DNA of 64,000 nucleotides from Selaginella moellendorffii (taxonomy: Eukaryota > Streptophyta > Lycopodiopsida > Selaginellales > Selaginellaceae): assembly GCF_000143415.4 (NCBI RefSeq), contig NW_003314287.1:1385514-1449513 (forward strand), read 5' to 3'. This document shows, piece after piece, positions 42,743 through 55,335 of this stretch (position 1 is its first letter; each line of letters starts with the position of its first letter). The notes under the pieces were generated by a model. It saw only the letters and a list, made by a program, of their open reading frames with translations. It was not told the origin of the DNA and made no database searches. The position numbers and the translations under genes are program-made.

Positions 42743-45700
42743 ATGCTGGCCGCTACGAGTGGCGAGGAGCCCGGGCTCCTCGCGACCAAGAGCTGGATGC
42801 TACATTCTGGAGTGCTTGATAGGAGCTGGAGGATTTCTCCTCCTCCTCGAAGGCTCTCCTGTCGCTGCTATTTCAATCCCAACGCTACCAGGAATGTGGC
42901 ATTCCAATCGCGAGGTATGGTATTTCTTCTTTCGCTCTTTTTCTTCGGAAGTGTGCATTCCTGGTTTCCATCGGATTTTCTTTTGTTTCCATCAGATTTT
43001 CTTTCTTTGTGAACAAAGGATGTTCGGTTTTTATCTTGCTTTTCTTGGTAGTCGTGTTTATCATGCCAAAGAGGAGGAATTCTTAGACTTCTGTGATTTT
43101 CTTTGCTTGTGATGCTGATGTAGAGCTTCCTTTGGCAGATTCACAACAAAGCCGATATGGTATTCTAGAAGGAGCCGGGCACAGCAAAGACGACGCGGTC
43201 CAGCGAACAATGCGAAAGTTTTACGAGGGAAGGAATGGACCGCCTCTTCGCATTCTTCCGATTGGAGGCCTCGGAGAGATTGGAATGAACTGCATGCTCG
43301 TCGGGCACTATGATCGCTATATCATGATCGATGCTGGACTTATGTTTCCCGAGTAAGCAGTCTCGACACCTTTTGTTACTCCTGTTTCTGCTTGTTGAAT
43401 GCGTTTGGTGCTTTACTTACAGGCATGCTGTCTTCCTGCAAGCAGTTATGAGGATTTCGGGGTGGTGAAAGTTCTTCCCGACACGACGTTCATTTCTCGC
43501 TGGAAGCACAAGATTGAAGCTGTGATTATTACGCATGGGCACGAGGATCACATCGGTGCATTGCCTTGGGTAATATAACCATTTGGTTTGCTGTTTCTCT
43601 TTCTATTTCCTTTTCTTTTGGTTGCTGACTTGTTACATCTCAGGTTATTCCCGCTCTTGATCCTCAGACACGCATTTACTCTACAAGTTTCACACTCGAG
43701 GTGAGCAACTAACACGTTACTACTGCAAAGCTTCAGTCTTGCACATTTGATGTGTAGCTTATCAAAAGGAGATTGAAAGACTACAACTTCCCATTTGAGC
43801 ATCGATGCCATACATTTACGATGCGAAATCCCTTTCAAGCGGGTCCTTTCAAGGCCGAAGCTATTCGTGTGACTCACTCGATACCGGATTGTTGTGGCTT
43901 GATACTTCGTTGTCAAGATGGAACCATCTTTCATTCCGGAGACTGGAAGGTCTGTTCTGGCTGTCTTGATCACACTTCACTAAAGGATTGTTTCTATTCG
44001 CAGATCGATGAAAATCCGCTTGATGGTAAGATATTTGATCGGAATACACTTGAGGAACTAGGCAAGGAAGGAGTCACTCTGGTAATTGCTGAGTTGAAAT
44101 TTTGGCAGCATTTATGAAATGTATGTCCAGATGATGAGCGACTCTACGAACGTCTTGTCGCCAGGGCGGACAATAAGCGAGACAGATGTTCGAAAGTCGT
44201 TGATGCAGTATGTCACGGAGGCAAAATCTCGGGTTATATCAACACAATTTGCTTCCAACATTCATCGACTTGGGAGTATGAAAGCTGCTGCAGATGCTTC
44301 TGGACGTAAACTAGTGAGTTATAATTAGCTGTTGTTTTTTGTTTCTAGAACTTAACATTACACAGGTTTTCATTGGAACTGCCTTAAAAACGTATATTGA
44401 TGCAGCATGGAAGGATGGACAGGCACCATTTGATCCTTCGATTCTGGTAAGGGTGCATCTGTGTAAAATCTAATTTGGTTGTGTGGCTGTTTACCAGGTA
44501 AAAGCTGAAGATATGGGCGCGTATTCACCAAAAGATCTTCTTATAGTCACGACAGGATCTCAGGTTCGCTTAATATGTTATAGATTCTAAGTTTGAAGGA
44601 CTGTTTGCAGGGCGAGACACGGTCGGCTCTAAATCTTGCATCATTTGGAAGCAGCCGCAGTTTAAAGTTGTCCAAAGATGACGTTATCCTGTATTCGGCA
44701 AAGGTATGTTCGTGAGCTTAAACTTCTGTAATTGTTACATGAACGTTTTGCAGATGATACCTGGCAATGAAACGAGAGTGATGAAGATGCTGAACAGGAT
44801 ATCTGAAACTGGTCCGCATATCATCACTGGAAAAGACAAGCTTCTACATACTTCCGGACATGCCTATCGCGATGAATTGGTACGCACTAATCACTTTAAA
44901 GTGGATTTTTAAAGGTCGGATTGTGCATGACAGCAAGAACTGCTAAGACTCATTCGGCCGCAGCATTTTCTGCCGGTCCATGGTGAGTATACTTTCTTAA
45001 AAGAGCACGAGCAGCTTGGCAGGGCTTCCGGTATTCAGCACACAAAAGTATGTTATAACCTTACTTTTGAAGCTCTCTGCTAAGATTTAAGCTGGCAGGT
45101 TATAAGAAATGGTGAGATGCTCGGAGTCTCGCCTTTACGGAACAGACGGGTCCTCTCTAGTGGGTTTGCTGCCCTTGGAAAGGAGGATTTACAGGTAAGA
45201 GGGATTCTCACCTCGATTCATGCTCACGTCTCAAATTTTGTGAAACAGCTGATGTATAATGATGGGGAAAAAGCATTTGGAACTGCATCAGATCTTCGCG
45301 TGGACGAAAGAAAACACATAGCCTTCGATGGAATTATAATAGTAAGGTACGAAGTTTGTTGTCCTTGAGCTGTCGAACCTTGTTGACTCGTTTGTTTTAG
45401 TATTGAGGTGATACGTGATGCCCTTCTTGAAGACGATGATAATTATGCATCTCGGCTAGATGGTTCGGAATATGGACTACGCGCTCGTATCAGGATCACC
45501 ACTCGGTGTCTTTGGCTGGATCAGGGAAAACTTACGGAAGCACTTCACAGGGCAGCTAATGCAGCCGTTGGAAGCTGCAAGCAAGATGCTGATCTTCAGA
45601 CTGTGGAGCGAACAGTTGCCACAGTGCTCCGGAAGGTAGCACAAAAGTACAACAACAAAAGGCCAGAGGTCGTCGCTATAGCTACAGAGAGAGCCGTTGC

Positions 45701-46589
45701 TCCAAAAGACAAGCTCATCCAGAAGAGGCTGGTCGTGGATGCTGCGGCTCAACTTAAGGTGCTGGTGAGGACAAATGCTGTAAATACCAGAGTCTACGAG
45801 AAAGAGAAGAGGCAGCAGCAGCACGCGGAAAAGGACAACGAGCGACGGCTGTCGGTGCTCACACCAGAATTTAACAAGTTCATGGGTATAGAATCTGTTT
45901 TTAACTTGCTTAGTTTTCTGATGCTGTCCGGATTCTGCAGAGAAAATTGATAAAACTGAAGACGCCGAACCCGTCATCAAACTTCCGAAGGTGGAGGAAA
46001 CAGAAACAGAAGAAGAACGAGTGAGAAAGGCAATCGCTGAGAAGGTGTTGAGAGAAATGAAAAACGCGAGGACCCAAAAGGCGGCTAGGATAGAAGAAGA
46101 GAAGAAGCTACAGCTCGTAGTAACAGTTGACGATGCTGATAAAACACCAGCACCAGCACCAGCACCAGCCACCAAAGTGGAAGAAAGAAAACAAGAGAAG
46201 AACGAAGTACTTTCCATAGCCGAGAAGGAAGCAGACTTGGCAGCCGCAGGGAAAAGCAGATGGAAACCGGAGGCCACCCAGGTGTTGATCCGGCTACGAA
46301 CAGGCATGGACGACAAATTCAGAGAAGCTAAACTCAAGACCCCTCTCTGGAAGGAGATAGCATCCAAGCTTGCTGAGCATGGCTACGAGCACACCCACGG
46401 CCAATGCAAGGCAATGTGGTCGACTCTGGTGAAACGCTACAGGGTACGTTTCTAATGTTCCATTTTCTTTCGAGTAGGCTAAGCTTGTGAGAATTGCAGA
46501 ACATAATCGAGGATGATGGAAGCTCCAACAAAAACTGGCCATTCTTCGATGGAATGCACGCGTATCTGAGCGATGATCCAGACTCGTAA
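42743..46589 (+). CDS. RNJ: Chloroplast-type RNase J with C-terminal trihelix (GT-1-like) domain
   Basis: Multi-exon gene from ATG 42743 to TAA 46589. A Ser/Arg-rich N-terminus suits plastid targeting. The metallo-beta-lactamase core includes [34 protein letters not shown] (metal-binding HxHxDH), [38 protein letters not shown] and [12 protein letters not shown]; the beta-CASP part includes [17 protein letters not shown] and [13 protein letters not shown] with [12 protein letters not shown]. An insert rich in Lys/Glu and an APAPAPAPA-like linker precede a C-terminal trihelix domain: [54 protein letters not shown]. RNase J with this extra domain is known from land plants. It trims plastid RNA. 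Confidence 0.9.
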
Positions 46590-46971
46590 ATTACAAAGCT
46601 TGAGGTGAATGGATGTGTCGCTCAAATATTTACATATTTATCTATATATAAGAAGTAGAGGCTCGCAGCCATCCGATCGCAAGCCCGCATCATGGTCATG
46701 GATGCTAAATGGGAGATTGGTGGTACAGGAACTATTGATATCAAAATCATACTGTTTTCATTGCAAGTCATGGTCGAGCTTAACCGAGAAGATTATGATT
46801 GCTGGAAATGATTGGAGGAGGGCAAACGACCCACAGCGTCACCACTGCCTTGGCCTCGAGATCACCCATCGTGCTTGAGATGATCCGCTAAGATCGAGGT
46901 GAGTCAATCTAGACAATCTATCTTTCGAGTTTGTCTTCGCAATAAAAAAGATGGGACGACACAGCAAGACT
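46590..46971. other. Convergent spacer between RNase J and the SPOUT gene
   Basis: Both 3' UTRs probably lie here. No gene and no repeat that I can see. Confidence 0.45.
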
Positions 46972-48639
46972 TTAGTAGCTTTCAAGCTCCGCCTGTATGG
47001 CCCGCTTCTCCTCTTCGTCGGTTTCAGAGTAATCGTACTCGTCCCAGCCCCTCTCTTCTTCCAGCTTCTTGTTGCACTCCTCGGCCTTCTTGAGAAACTC
47101 CTCGTAGTCCTCCTCGGACTCTCCCTCGGACATTTTCTCCTGCAGGTCCGAGAAGAGGTCCCCTACGGTGTGCGCGTTTCCATCCACCAGCGTCAGGAAG
47201 CCGTGGATGATGTTCACTTCTCGCTGTGCCAGCCGTGCCCTGTGAAAGATCCGTTTGAGGTGTTGTTGCAGACGGTGGCGCGTCGTGAACTCGGGCTTTG
47301 ACACCAACGACGCAGCAACGTTGCAGTTCTTCACCACTGATCTCCATCGCCTTAGTAGCAAATCTACCTCACGAAGAGGAGCAGTCCCTGTTTGATGTTT
47401 ACACCAGGAAAAAGAATCGCAACTAAGAAAGTTTGATGGGAAATAAGTACCTGGCGGTGGAAGAAACTCATTGTACTCGGGCCCCGGCTCCTTGTGTACA
47501 CGACGAAGCCTCTCGTATGAACTAAACATTTTTGAGAGAGCAAGCGCCACGGCGTGACTCACATCTGCGAAAAGAAAGAACAAACTTTTCTCTAGTTACA
47601 AAACGAAGTTTCTGTCTGATTCTTACTTAGCGACCCCTCCCATTTGGTAGTTGGGATGCGGCAAGTGTGAGTGCAATATAACAGCTCCTCGTTTGTCAAG
47701 CCGTCGTCCTCCCGTCCAAAGACTAGCTGCAGGGAAGAGCCATGTCAAAACACTGTATGAAAGTTCTAGTGTATACCGCAATGGCTTGACCCTTTGCTGG
47801 AATGCAGAGCTTAGGATACGGCACTTCGTTTACAACTCTGTCACGTCCGTCACGCCGGGTGAAGCCGATGGCCTACACGAAACCAAGTTCGTTCCTGGTG
47901 GGTCATTAGAAATGGAGAAGAAGAAAACAACACACTGGAGCACTCGACTCACCATAAGGCATTCGCCAACAGCCTCTGGGATAGTCTTGACAACGTTGAC
48001 ATCTTCCAGCAGGGACTTCGCGACAGGATTGACAGCCATTTGACGAGCTTCGTCCGAGAAGTAATCACACTCTGGACTCACCTGGCCAAAGAAAACGAAA
48101 ACCATGAAGAAAAATCTCAAGTCTAGCAGCAGCGAACACACGTACCAGCCATACTTGTCTACACTCTGTTAGAGACCAAAGTGAGAAGAGAACAGAAGAA
48201 AAAATAAAAAATTCTTTTTGCAAGCTCTCTCACCGAAATTCGAAGCAATGCGGCACACCGATCCCACATTCCCAGCTGACTGTGATCCAACGAGCACAAC
48301 CCTCACTCGATCGAGAGCTCCGAGCCCAGTGAGCCAATGCACGTCCTCCGTCTTGACTTGATCCTCCAATTCCTCCTGGGGATACGCCAAATGCCGCCAT
48401 CGCCCGTGCTCCTTCGTGTTCCTATAGAACGGCTTCCTGTTCTCGTCCTTGTACCACACCAGCCGCGGATCACGAAGGCTGTACTTCTCCTGGATTCCAA
48501 TGAGACCTGGTGCGCCCTTGGCGATGGATTCGCGCTTGAGCGCCTGGCGCGCGGCTCTGGCGCCCTGCGACCGCCGCTGCTTCAATCGCACGTAGGAGAC
48601 GAGGCGACGGGCGGATAGCGAGGCGGGCGAGATCGCCAT
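46972..48639 (-). CDS. SpoU/TrmH-type RNA 2'-O-methyltransferase (SPOUT)
   Basis: Spliced minus-strand gene from ATG 48639 (MAISPASLSARRLVSYVRLK, a possible organelle targeting sequence) to TAA 46972. SPOUT motifs: VRVVLVGSQSAGNVGSVCRI, LVFGREDDGLTNEELLYC, and CRIPTTKWEGSLSNVSHAVA. The C-terminal extension (about 200 residues) has LREVDLLLRRWRSVVKNCNV and ends in an acidic DYSETDEEEKR segment, unlike bacterial TrmH. The family methylates ribose 2'-OH of rRNA or tRNA using a trefoil knot to bind SAM. The substrate and organelle are not decided by sequence alone. Confidence 0.85.
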
Positions 48640-48764
48640 CGCCAAAACCCTAAGCCCTGAACCCCCATTCTATCTTTCGAAAAATTACCATATCTCTCGC
48701 CCAGTGGATGAGCCCTAAAGCCGCCGTCTAGGGTTCTTCGCGAGAAAGGAGTTGTGGGGGCGCC
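48640..48764. promoter_or_regulatory. Bidirectional promoter between SPOUT and NAC alpha
   Basis: 125 bases between ATGs, with telo-box words aaaaccctaag (about 48,645) and ctagggttc (about 48,729). Confidence 0.5.
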
Positions 48765-49576
<812 letters not shown>

Positions 49577-49952
49577 GCGAGTCGCGAAAGAAAAATCACA
49601 CCAGGAACAGGCAAGAACACCGTCGGTCAGTGTAAACTATGAGCTTGGTTCTGTGCTCTACGTATTCTCTTTTCCAGGGAGTTTCATTCAATTCCAAAGC
49701 GAAATCTTTTTATTCCATGTCTCCAAAGTTTCTTCTTTTTGTCTCCTTGATCTCTCGCGAGAAGAAAGTTTCCAGCGATTGAAAGGAAGAAATAACTGAT
49801 TTTTCCTCTTCACTTGTAGTCCCCCTTGGCGCCCCTAGCACGAAAAAATGGAAGATCTGTCAGCTATGAAGTTTGGAGGATTTTTCTTACAAGAATTCAC
49901 GCCGCGGTCGTCCGGCTTTCACATCCTGCGCGTGCTGCTCAAAGGAGATCAA
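49577..49952. other. 3' region of NAC alpha and spacer
   Basis: Convergent to the next gene; T-rich runs suggest 3' UTR and polyadenylation. No gene. Confidence 0.45.
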
Positions 49953-50153
49953 TCATGCTCTCGAGATTTCTCTTGGGCGACTTACAAATTCACTGACGAT
50001 GAAACGATAGGCGAGAAAGGGGACGATCAGCCCCCAAATCACAGCCGTCTTGGTGGTCTGCTTGTTAAACCGGAAGTGCTCCGCCTGGTTCTCCCTCATG
50101 TAGAGCCACTCCTCGAGGTGCTTGTTGGGCTTGAACTCCATCCCGCCCACCAT
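49953..50153 (-). CDS. Complex I B15/NDUFB4-like small subunit
   Basis: Intronless, 66 residues, ATG 50153. It reads MVGGMEFKPNKHLEEWLYMR, then ENQAEHFRFNKQTTKT and a single membrane helix (AVIWGLIVPFLAYRFIVSEF) with a basic end. Plant proteins of this length and pattern are annotated as a beta-subcomplex subunit of mitochondrial NADH dehydrogenase. The match is by overall pattern, so some doubt remains. Telo-box word ttttagggttcttgag lies just upstream at about 50,180. Confidence 0.65.
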   Translation of the reverse strand: MVGGMEFKPNKHLEEWLYMRENQAEHFRFNKQTTKTAVIWGLIVPFLAYRFIVSEFVSRPREISRA

Positions 50154-50233
50154 CGCTCTAGCTCTAGATCTAAAACAAGTTTTAGGGTTCTTGAGAAAGA
50201 CGAAGAGAAAAGAATTTAGGGTTCTTGAGAACG

Positions 50234-50911
50234 CTATCCTCCCATTTGTAACTTAAGCTCGGGATCGTTGCTAAATCCCGCGACAGCGCCAGAGGCGGAT
50301 GCCCGGAACTTAAACACAATCGCGCCAGTTCCCTTCTTGCAATTCTTCGCTGGCGCTACGATCTTCTCAATCGGCCCAAACAATCCCAGAGCCTCGCGGA
50401 GCTTGGCCTCGTCGTATCCGGCGCTGCAATTCCAGCTCGCGCACACTGTTCTCTCGCAGGCCTCGCCGCTCACGCCGCTGGCGACCTTGATCCGGGCGAG
50501 CTCATCGAGAGAGATCGCGGCGGCCTTGGCCACGGACGAGGATGCCCCCGATGGTTTGCTAGTGGGCTTCTTGATGACGAGATTGAGGCCCGAGACCTGG
50601 GATTTCTTCTTCTTGCGCTTGGGCGGGGGTTGGATCTGCGGGCCTTTGAGGATGCTGGAATACAACTCACAGTCATAGCGCTCGCGCTTGCTGTCGTCAC
50701 AGAGTACCTTATAGGCGTCCTGGAGGGCCTGGAAATCCCTAGCCGCGGTCGCCTGATCGTCCAGGCGCTTGTCCGGGTGGCAGCGCAGCGATTGCGCCCG
50801 GTAGGCGCTGCGGATCTGTGCCGAGGATGCGTAGGCGCCGCCGTCCAAGCCTCCCTGGAGACCTAGAACCGTGTAGAGATCCTTGCGCTCTTGCTGCCCC
50901 CCTTTCTTCAT
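50234..50911 (-). CDS. DnaJ-like protein of DNAJC17 type (J domain plus RRM)
   Basis: Intronless, 225 residues, ATG 50911. J domain: DLYTVLGLQGG, then SAQIRSAYRAQSLRCHPDKR with the HPD motif, LDDQATAARDFQALQDAYKV, LCDDSKRERYD. An insert of about nine residues between LGL and the second helix is unusual. A basic stretch (PPPKRKKKKSQ) follows, then an RRM-like C-terminus: ERTVCASWNCSAGYDEAKLR, EALGLFGPIEKIVAPAKNCK, KGTGAIVFKF. This layout is that of DNAJC17, a splicing-related nuclear protein. Confidence 0.8.
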   Translation of the reverse strand: MKKGGQQERKDLYTVLGLQGGLDGGAYASSAQIRSAYRAQSLRCHPDKRLDDQATAARDFQALQDAYKVLCDDSKRERYDCELYSSILKGPQIQPPPKRKKKKSQVSGLNLVIKKPTSKPSGASSSVAKAAAISLDELARIKVASGVSGEACERTVCASWNCSAGYDEAKLREALGLFGPIEKIVAPAKNCKKGTGAIVFKFRASASGAVAGFSNDPELKLQMGG

Positions 50912-51029
50912 CTTTCCCGAGAGCCCAGCCCTAATTGTGTGATTCGTCGAGTATATTCTATATTTAATCCAACGGCTGGTAGATTTTATATGAAGAGAAA
51001 TGGAAAATCAAAGTAAAGAACGTTCGAAT

Positions 51030-51100
51030 GTGGCTGCTGGGATTCGAGCCCAGGTCTCCACGGCCACAACGTGGAATTCTCACCACTAAACTACAGCCAC
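51030..51100 (-). tRNA. tRNA-His (anticodon GTG)
   Basis: Read on the minus strand the 71 bases fold as a cloverleaf. The acceptor arm is GTGGCTG/CAGCCAC, and the D arm is TAGTTTAGTGGTGAGA. The anticodon stem is CCACG/CGTGG with loop TTGTGGC, giving anticodon GTG. The T arm is CTGGG-CTCGAAT-CCCAG. No intron and no encoded CCA. The extra G at -1 would be added after transcription. Confidence 0.93.
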
Positions 51101-51244
51101 ATGAACCTTGACCAGTGGTCAAAAGTCGTTGCCTCTTTTTGACCATTTGGTTGACCGTAATATTCTCATTAAATTAGCCCTTCAATTTACTTTAAACCTT
51201 TAAAAACATTTTTTATTTAATCTTTCACAAATTTATATTTCTAC

Positions 51245-51775
51245 CTATCTAATGAAGGAGGAACTGGCTTCGTCCGAGCATGGCGGTGGCTCCTGGAAGG
51301 ACTGGGCGGAGAGGCGGCTGTACGTGAGCCCAATCTCAAGGTAGACAAACCCAGTCTCTGGATCATCGACATGGAGCCCTTTCACGGCCAGCCACACGAG
51401 CAATTCCCTCGCCTGGACGCCCGAGAGATCCTCGATCCTGCTGGACCTCACCTTTCCCTTGATCTCCTCGCCATACCACAGCAGCTCCTCCTCGAGCTTC
51501 GCATAGCACGACCGGCTCAGCCGCATCTCGAACGATCCATCCTCCTCGTCCAGCGAGAAATCGGTCACCAGCGGCAGAGGGAACATCCCCTGGGGGAGAT
51601 TGTAGCTGTCGAGCATCTTCGAGACGCGGCGGGGGGCATCGCGATCGCCCTTTGATCGATCCGAACCGTGCTTACCATGACGAGCATCCTCGTGATCGTC
51701 CTGGCGGTAGCCACTGGCGGCAGCCAATCCAAAGAAGGCCGAGAACAAGAGGGCGATGGCAACCTTCCTAGACAT
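51245..51775 (-). CDS. DUF538 secreted protein
   Basis: Intronless, 176 residues, ATG 51775 (MSRKVAIALLFSAFFGLAAA, signal peptide). A charged spacer follows, then the DUF538 domain: MLDSYNLPQGMFPLPLVTDF, SLDEEDGSFEMRLSRSCYAK, LEEELLWYGEEIKGKVRSSR, IEDLSGVQARELLVWLAVKG, VDDPETGFVYLEIGLTYSRL. It is full length and intact, so it is the reference for the frameshifted copy at 26.6 kb. Function of DUF538 is poorly known; some are stress-induced cell-wall or lipid-related proteins. A TATA box lies about 70 bases upstream. Confidence 0.88.
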   Translation of the reverse strand: MSRKVAIALLFSAFFGLAAASGYRQDDHEDARHGKHGSDRSKGDRDAPRRVSKMLDSYNLPQGMFPLPLVTDFSLDEEDGSFEMRLSRSCYAKLEEELLWYGEEIKGKVRSSRIEDLSGVQARELLVWLAVKGLHVDDPETGFVYLEIGLTYSRLSAQSFQEPPPCSDEASSSFIR

Positions 51776-51842
51776 TCTTGGATACAAATCGAGAAGAGAG
51801 AACGATCAAGAGAGACTGTGAGACGCTCACTTCTCGTCCCAT

Positions 51843-51850
51843 CTTATATA
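51843..51850 (-). promoter_or_regulatory. TATA box of the DUF538 gene
   Basis: The minus strand reads TATATAAG about 70 bases ahead of ATG 51775, a good core-promoter match at a suitable distance. Confidence 0.6.
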
Positions 51851-52029
51851 GTTGCTCTGGGAGCGCCAGGTTGCATGCATGCCTCTCCTCTAACAGAAGA
51901 CTGGGATATACCCTTCGGAGACTCTGCTAGATTCGCGAAGATTTTTAACTAACGTCTTTTGGTTTGTCTCAAAATTCTATAGGAAATACAGAAACAAATA
52001 GGTGAGGCTTGATGCTTACAGCCAAACAC

Positions 52030-52645
52030 CATTTGGAATTGGAAAAAAAAAATGTAATAGAAAAGCGCGATCCCTTCACTGGCAAGAGCTGGAGCTGTAG
52101 CGATGCTCGCTTACCCGCGATTTGCCCCGCATTATCAGCCACGTCATCACCCCCTACGAGGATAACACCATGCTGCTTCGGCGCGCTTGTATAATTCCGC
52201 CACCTCTTAAATATTGAAGAGAAATGCGTGAGCTTGGGAATGTAGTCCCCATCCCTGGTTGGGAATCCACGACTTGGATATTCTTAAGAAAAGTAGGAAC
52301 CAAATAAAAACGCGACGTGTTTTTTCTATTTTGCCTTGTTCTTCACCGTTTTGTTCCATCCCCCCCATTTCATCATGCAGTGCCAAAGGTTGTAGCTGCC
52401 AAGCCCCCAATGGTCGGCTCCTCCTCGTCATTCTGATATCGCCAGACCATGGCCATCTTTTCCTCCCTATTATTTCTCGTTAAGCAAAGCCAATCACGCT
52501 CAATCTGCAACCTTGAGAAGCAAGCAGCTCATAAAAAAAAACGATTTAACAATTTGATGAGAATTTTCACCAAAAAGAACAACAAAGATTAAATTACTCT
52601 GGAATGCAACTCACCAAGCACAAGTGAACAAGGTGCAAAATTTGC
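52030..52645. repeat. Repeat copy 1 (left border of the AT-rich island)
   Basis: Shares with copies 2 and 3 the words ggcaagagctggagctgtag, gatttgccccgcattatcag, ccccctacgaggata, aaatattgaagagaaatgcg, gcaagcagct and agcacaagtgaacaagg, in this order. It stands just upstream of the DUF538 gene at 51.2 kb. Homology ends at about 52,645, where the base composition turns sharply AT-rich. Confidence 0.75.
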
Positions 52646-52980
52646 AACATCCTTTAGTGAAAGGTAAACACGGAAAAAAGGCTCCATAAGCTTTTAATTA
52701 ACATCAAGCTAGATAGGTATAATTTCTTTCTTTCTTGCTTCAATTGTAATCTGTTATAAACCTTGCCTCAAAGGACCTGTTATAAGCTTTGGCTTAAAAG
52801 GAAGTGGTTCTTGATGCTCCTTGTTTTTCATTAGCAATTAGCATATCATCTTTTACTTCCCTTAATCTGTCGTACAATTCATGGGGATTCCATACTGACA
52901 TCACTTTGGCCAAGATTATGTTAAGGCTCTATTCCTGAAAGTAAAATTGACATTTTTAGTTTTTTATCTGGAAATCTAAA

Positions 52981-53280
52981 TGGTGTGTTGACTGAATGAT
53001 GCATTTTCTTTAAACAAATATCTATCACATCAGCAAAGCTTATATGAAATATTTTAACTTGTTTTATATATGTATGTATTTACTATTTTAGATTTTGTAC
53101 CACTCAATATTGCCATAGCAAATTAAGTGGTGTGTTGACTGAATAATGTATTTTCCTTTAAAAAGTATATACTTGGTTTAGATATGTATGTATGTGCTAT
53201 TTTTAGATTTTGTACTGCTCACTATTGCAAAGCTAAGTAATATGTTGACAGAATTATGTATTTTCTGAAAACAATATGTG
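52981..53280 (+). repeat. Three-copy decayed repeat in the island
   Basis: Repeated words tggtgtgttgactgaa(t/a)(g/a)atg and tatttactattttagattttgtac at about 52,981, 53,128 and 53,238. The third copy is the most diverged and shortest. Confidence 0.7.
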
Positions 53281-54186
53281 ACATTAGCAAAACTTCTGTA
53301 TATCGCTGAAATTCTTCCTCATTACTAGCATTCTCAATATTTGGTTCAATTTATCCTTTAGGATGAAATTATTTAACCTTTTTTACATTCCTAAGTTAAG
53401 GAGTATATTTGGTCAATTGTTATGCATTGTTTTACCATCTAGATCTTTACATTCTTGAGGGGCCTCAATGCATACTCTTTTCGCTCCCAAACACTTTGGT
53501 TTGACCAATATTCTTCACCTTCTTTCTCAACATTTAGTGAGGGAGTGTACCAAGACTAGTCATTAAACTTTGTAGCAAGCATGTAAAGTGTTTTAGGGTA
53601 TAAAGTCTTCAGCTTGTTATAAGAAATTAAATTTGAACTAAATTTTGTTTACAAGGATGTTTAGTCCATGTTTTTGTGAATGGAAGTTAAGTGCTGTAAC
53701 TCTCTTAGGAACTCTATTCTCTTGACACCCTACCTTTTTTGAGCTCAACTAAACCACTAAATGTCAATATAAATATATAGTGTGATTCTTTTATCTAACA
53801 AATAGAGTCGGACATAATACATTTCTAATATGAATTATGAACGGTTAAATTTAAACTTTTTAACCAAGTATTAATTAAACCAAAGACACTTAACCATAAT
53901 AACCCATTGGAAAAAGAAAGTGCACTTTATTCATGGATTCTCCTTCCATATTTGAACCGCTATAGATTATATCTCAAATTGTTCTCTTCAATTCCCTACA
54001 TTTATAAGCACAAAATAGTGATATAGAAATGTCATTGAATTTTTAACATTGAATTAAAGGAATATATAAAGAAATAAATAATTTTAGTACATATAAGATA
54101 AAATATAACACTATCTATCTTACAAATTTCAATTTATTTTAAATTTAAATTATATTTCTCATAATTCACTCCTAAAGGCCATTAAA

Positions 54187-54402
54187 ATCTGTATTTAAAC
54201 AATAAATATTATTGATTTTTTTTAAATTCATATAAAATATATTTAGTAATACATTTTTCTCATAAAGTTATAGCAATTAGATATGGCATACATTTATCTG
54301 TATTTAAACAATAAATATTATTGATTTTTTTTAAATTCATATAAAATATATAAAGTAATACATTTTTCTCATAAAGTTATAGCAATTAGATATGGCATAC
54401 AT
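54187..54402 (+). repeat. 109 bp near-perfect direct tandem pair
   Basis: Positions about 54,187-54,295 and 54,296-54,402 read almost the same (ctgtatttaaacaataaata through gatatggcatacat), with a few changes near the centre. A recent local duplication. Confidence 0.85.
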
Positions 54403-55269
54403 CCTTAGTGTCGTAACACAATATTTATATTTTAATTCTCTTTTATCAAATTTGAAATTTGATCCTCTTTATATGTGCACTATATTTTCATACAAATGGT
54501 AAGACTTACATAATATAATATATGTACAACAATATAAAAGTCATAATAAAATTATATAATAATTTATGTTTATAATATTTTGCATTTTTCTAGAGGATTT
54601 CCTAATAAAATTTATTTTAGTTTAGAATACCCAAAAGATTTAACTGACAAAGGCATTTTACTTTTTAATACTATATAAACCCAAATGCTTAACTCCAAAA
54701 CCCTTAAGCACTTATCCTCAAAATTTAATTCAGCAAACCAAAAAGTATTATGTCCATAAGATATAGACCACATAAGTTCATACTTTTTTATAATTTCGAG
54801 ATCTAATTAAATTTTTTGATGTTGTTCTAAACATAATATGCGGACATCAAGTTATTACAATTTATTATATGTGTACCTTGAATAAGTACATATGATATGG
54901 CCAACATTGTAAAGGATAATTAATACTAATATTAGAAATATTATTATGGGCCATCTCTTGAGATATCTGAATTTAAGAGTTGATCTAACATAATTTTAAG
55001 ATAAATACAAGAATTGATAAGTGTTCATTACCAAGTATTATATAAGAATATTAATTAAATGTAATTTTTAAAATTTCACGAAAATTCATTCTGACATATA
55101 ATTATTAAAAAGTAGTATAAAAGTTACTTCTCTTCTAGCAAAACTTTGATGATTTTATTTCAATTACAAATTTATGAACATGATTCATAATAATACTAAA
55201 GGAAAATCAGATTATAATTAAACATATCAATGGTTGTTGTATGCAAGATACAGTAAATTATTTTCATTT

Positions 55270-55335
55270 TCAATTTTAGATATGATGGTCATTTACTTAT
55301 AGTAGATGATAAAAACAAATACTATTGAAACAATA
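55270..55335 (+). pseudogene. Fragment of a second lectin-like gene
   Basis: A 24-base exact match (gatggtcatttacttatagt plus four more bases) at 55,284-55,307 to the lectin gene at 56,846-56,869. Looser similarity runs on for about 15 bases (gataaaaacaaat against tataaaaataat). In the gene this region codes the DGHLLIVDYKNN part of the lectin domain. No longer frame remains, so it looks like the remains of a paralogue. Confidence 0.6.
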
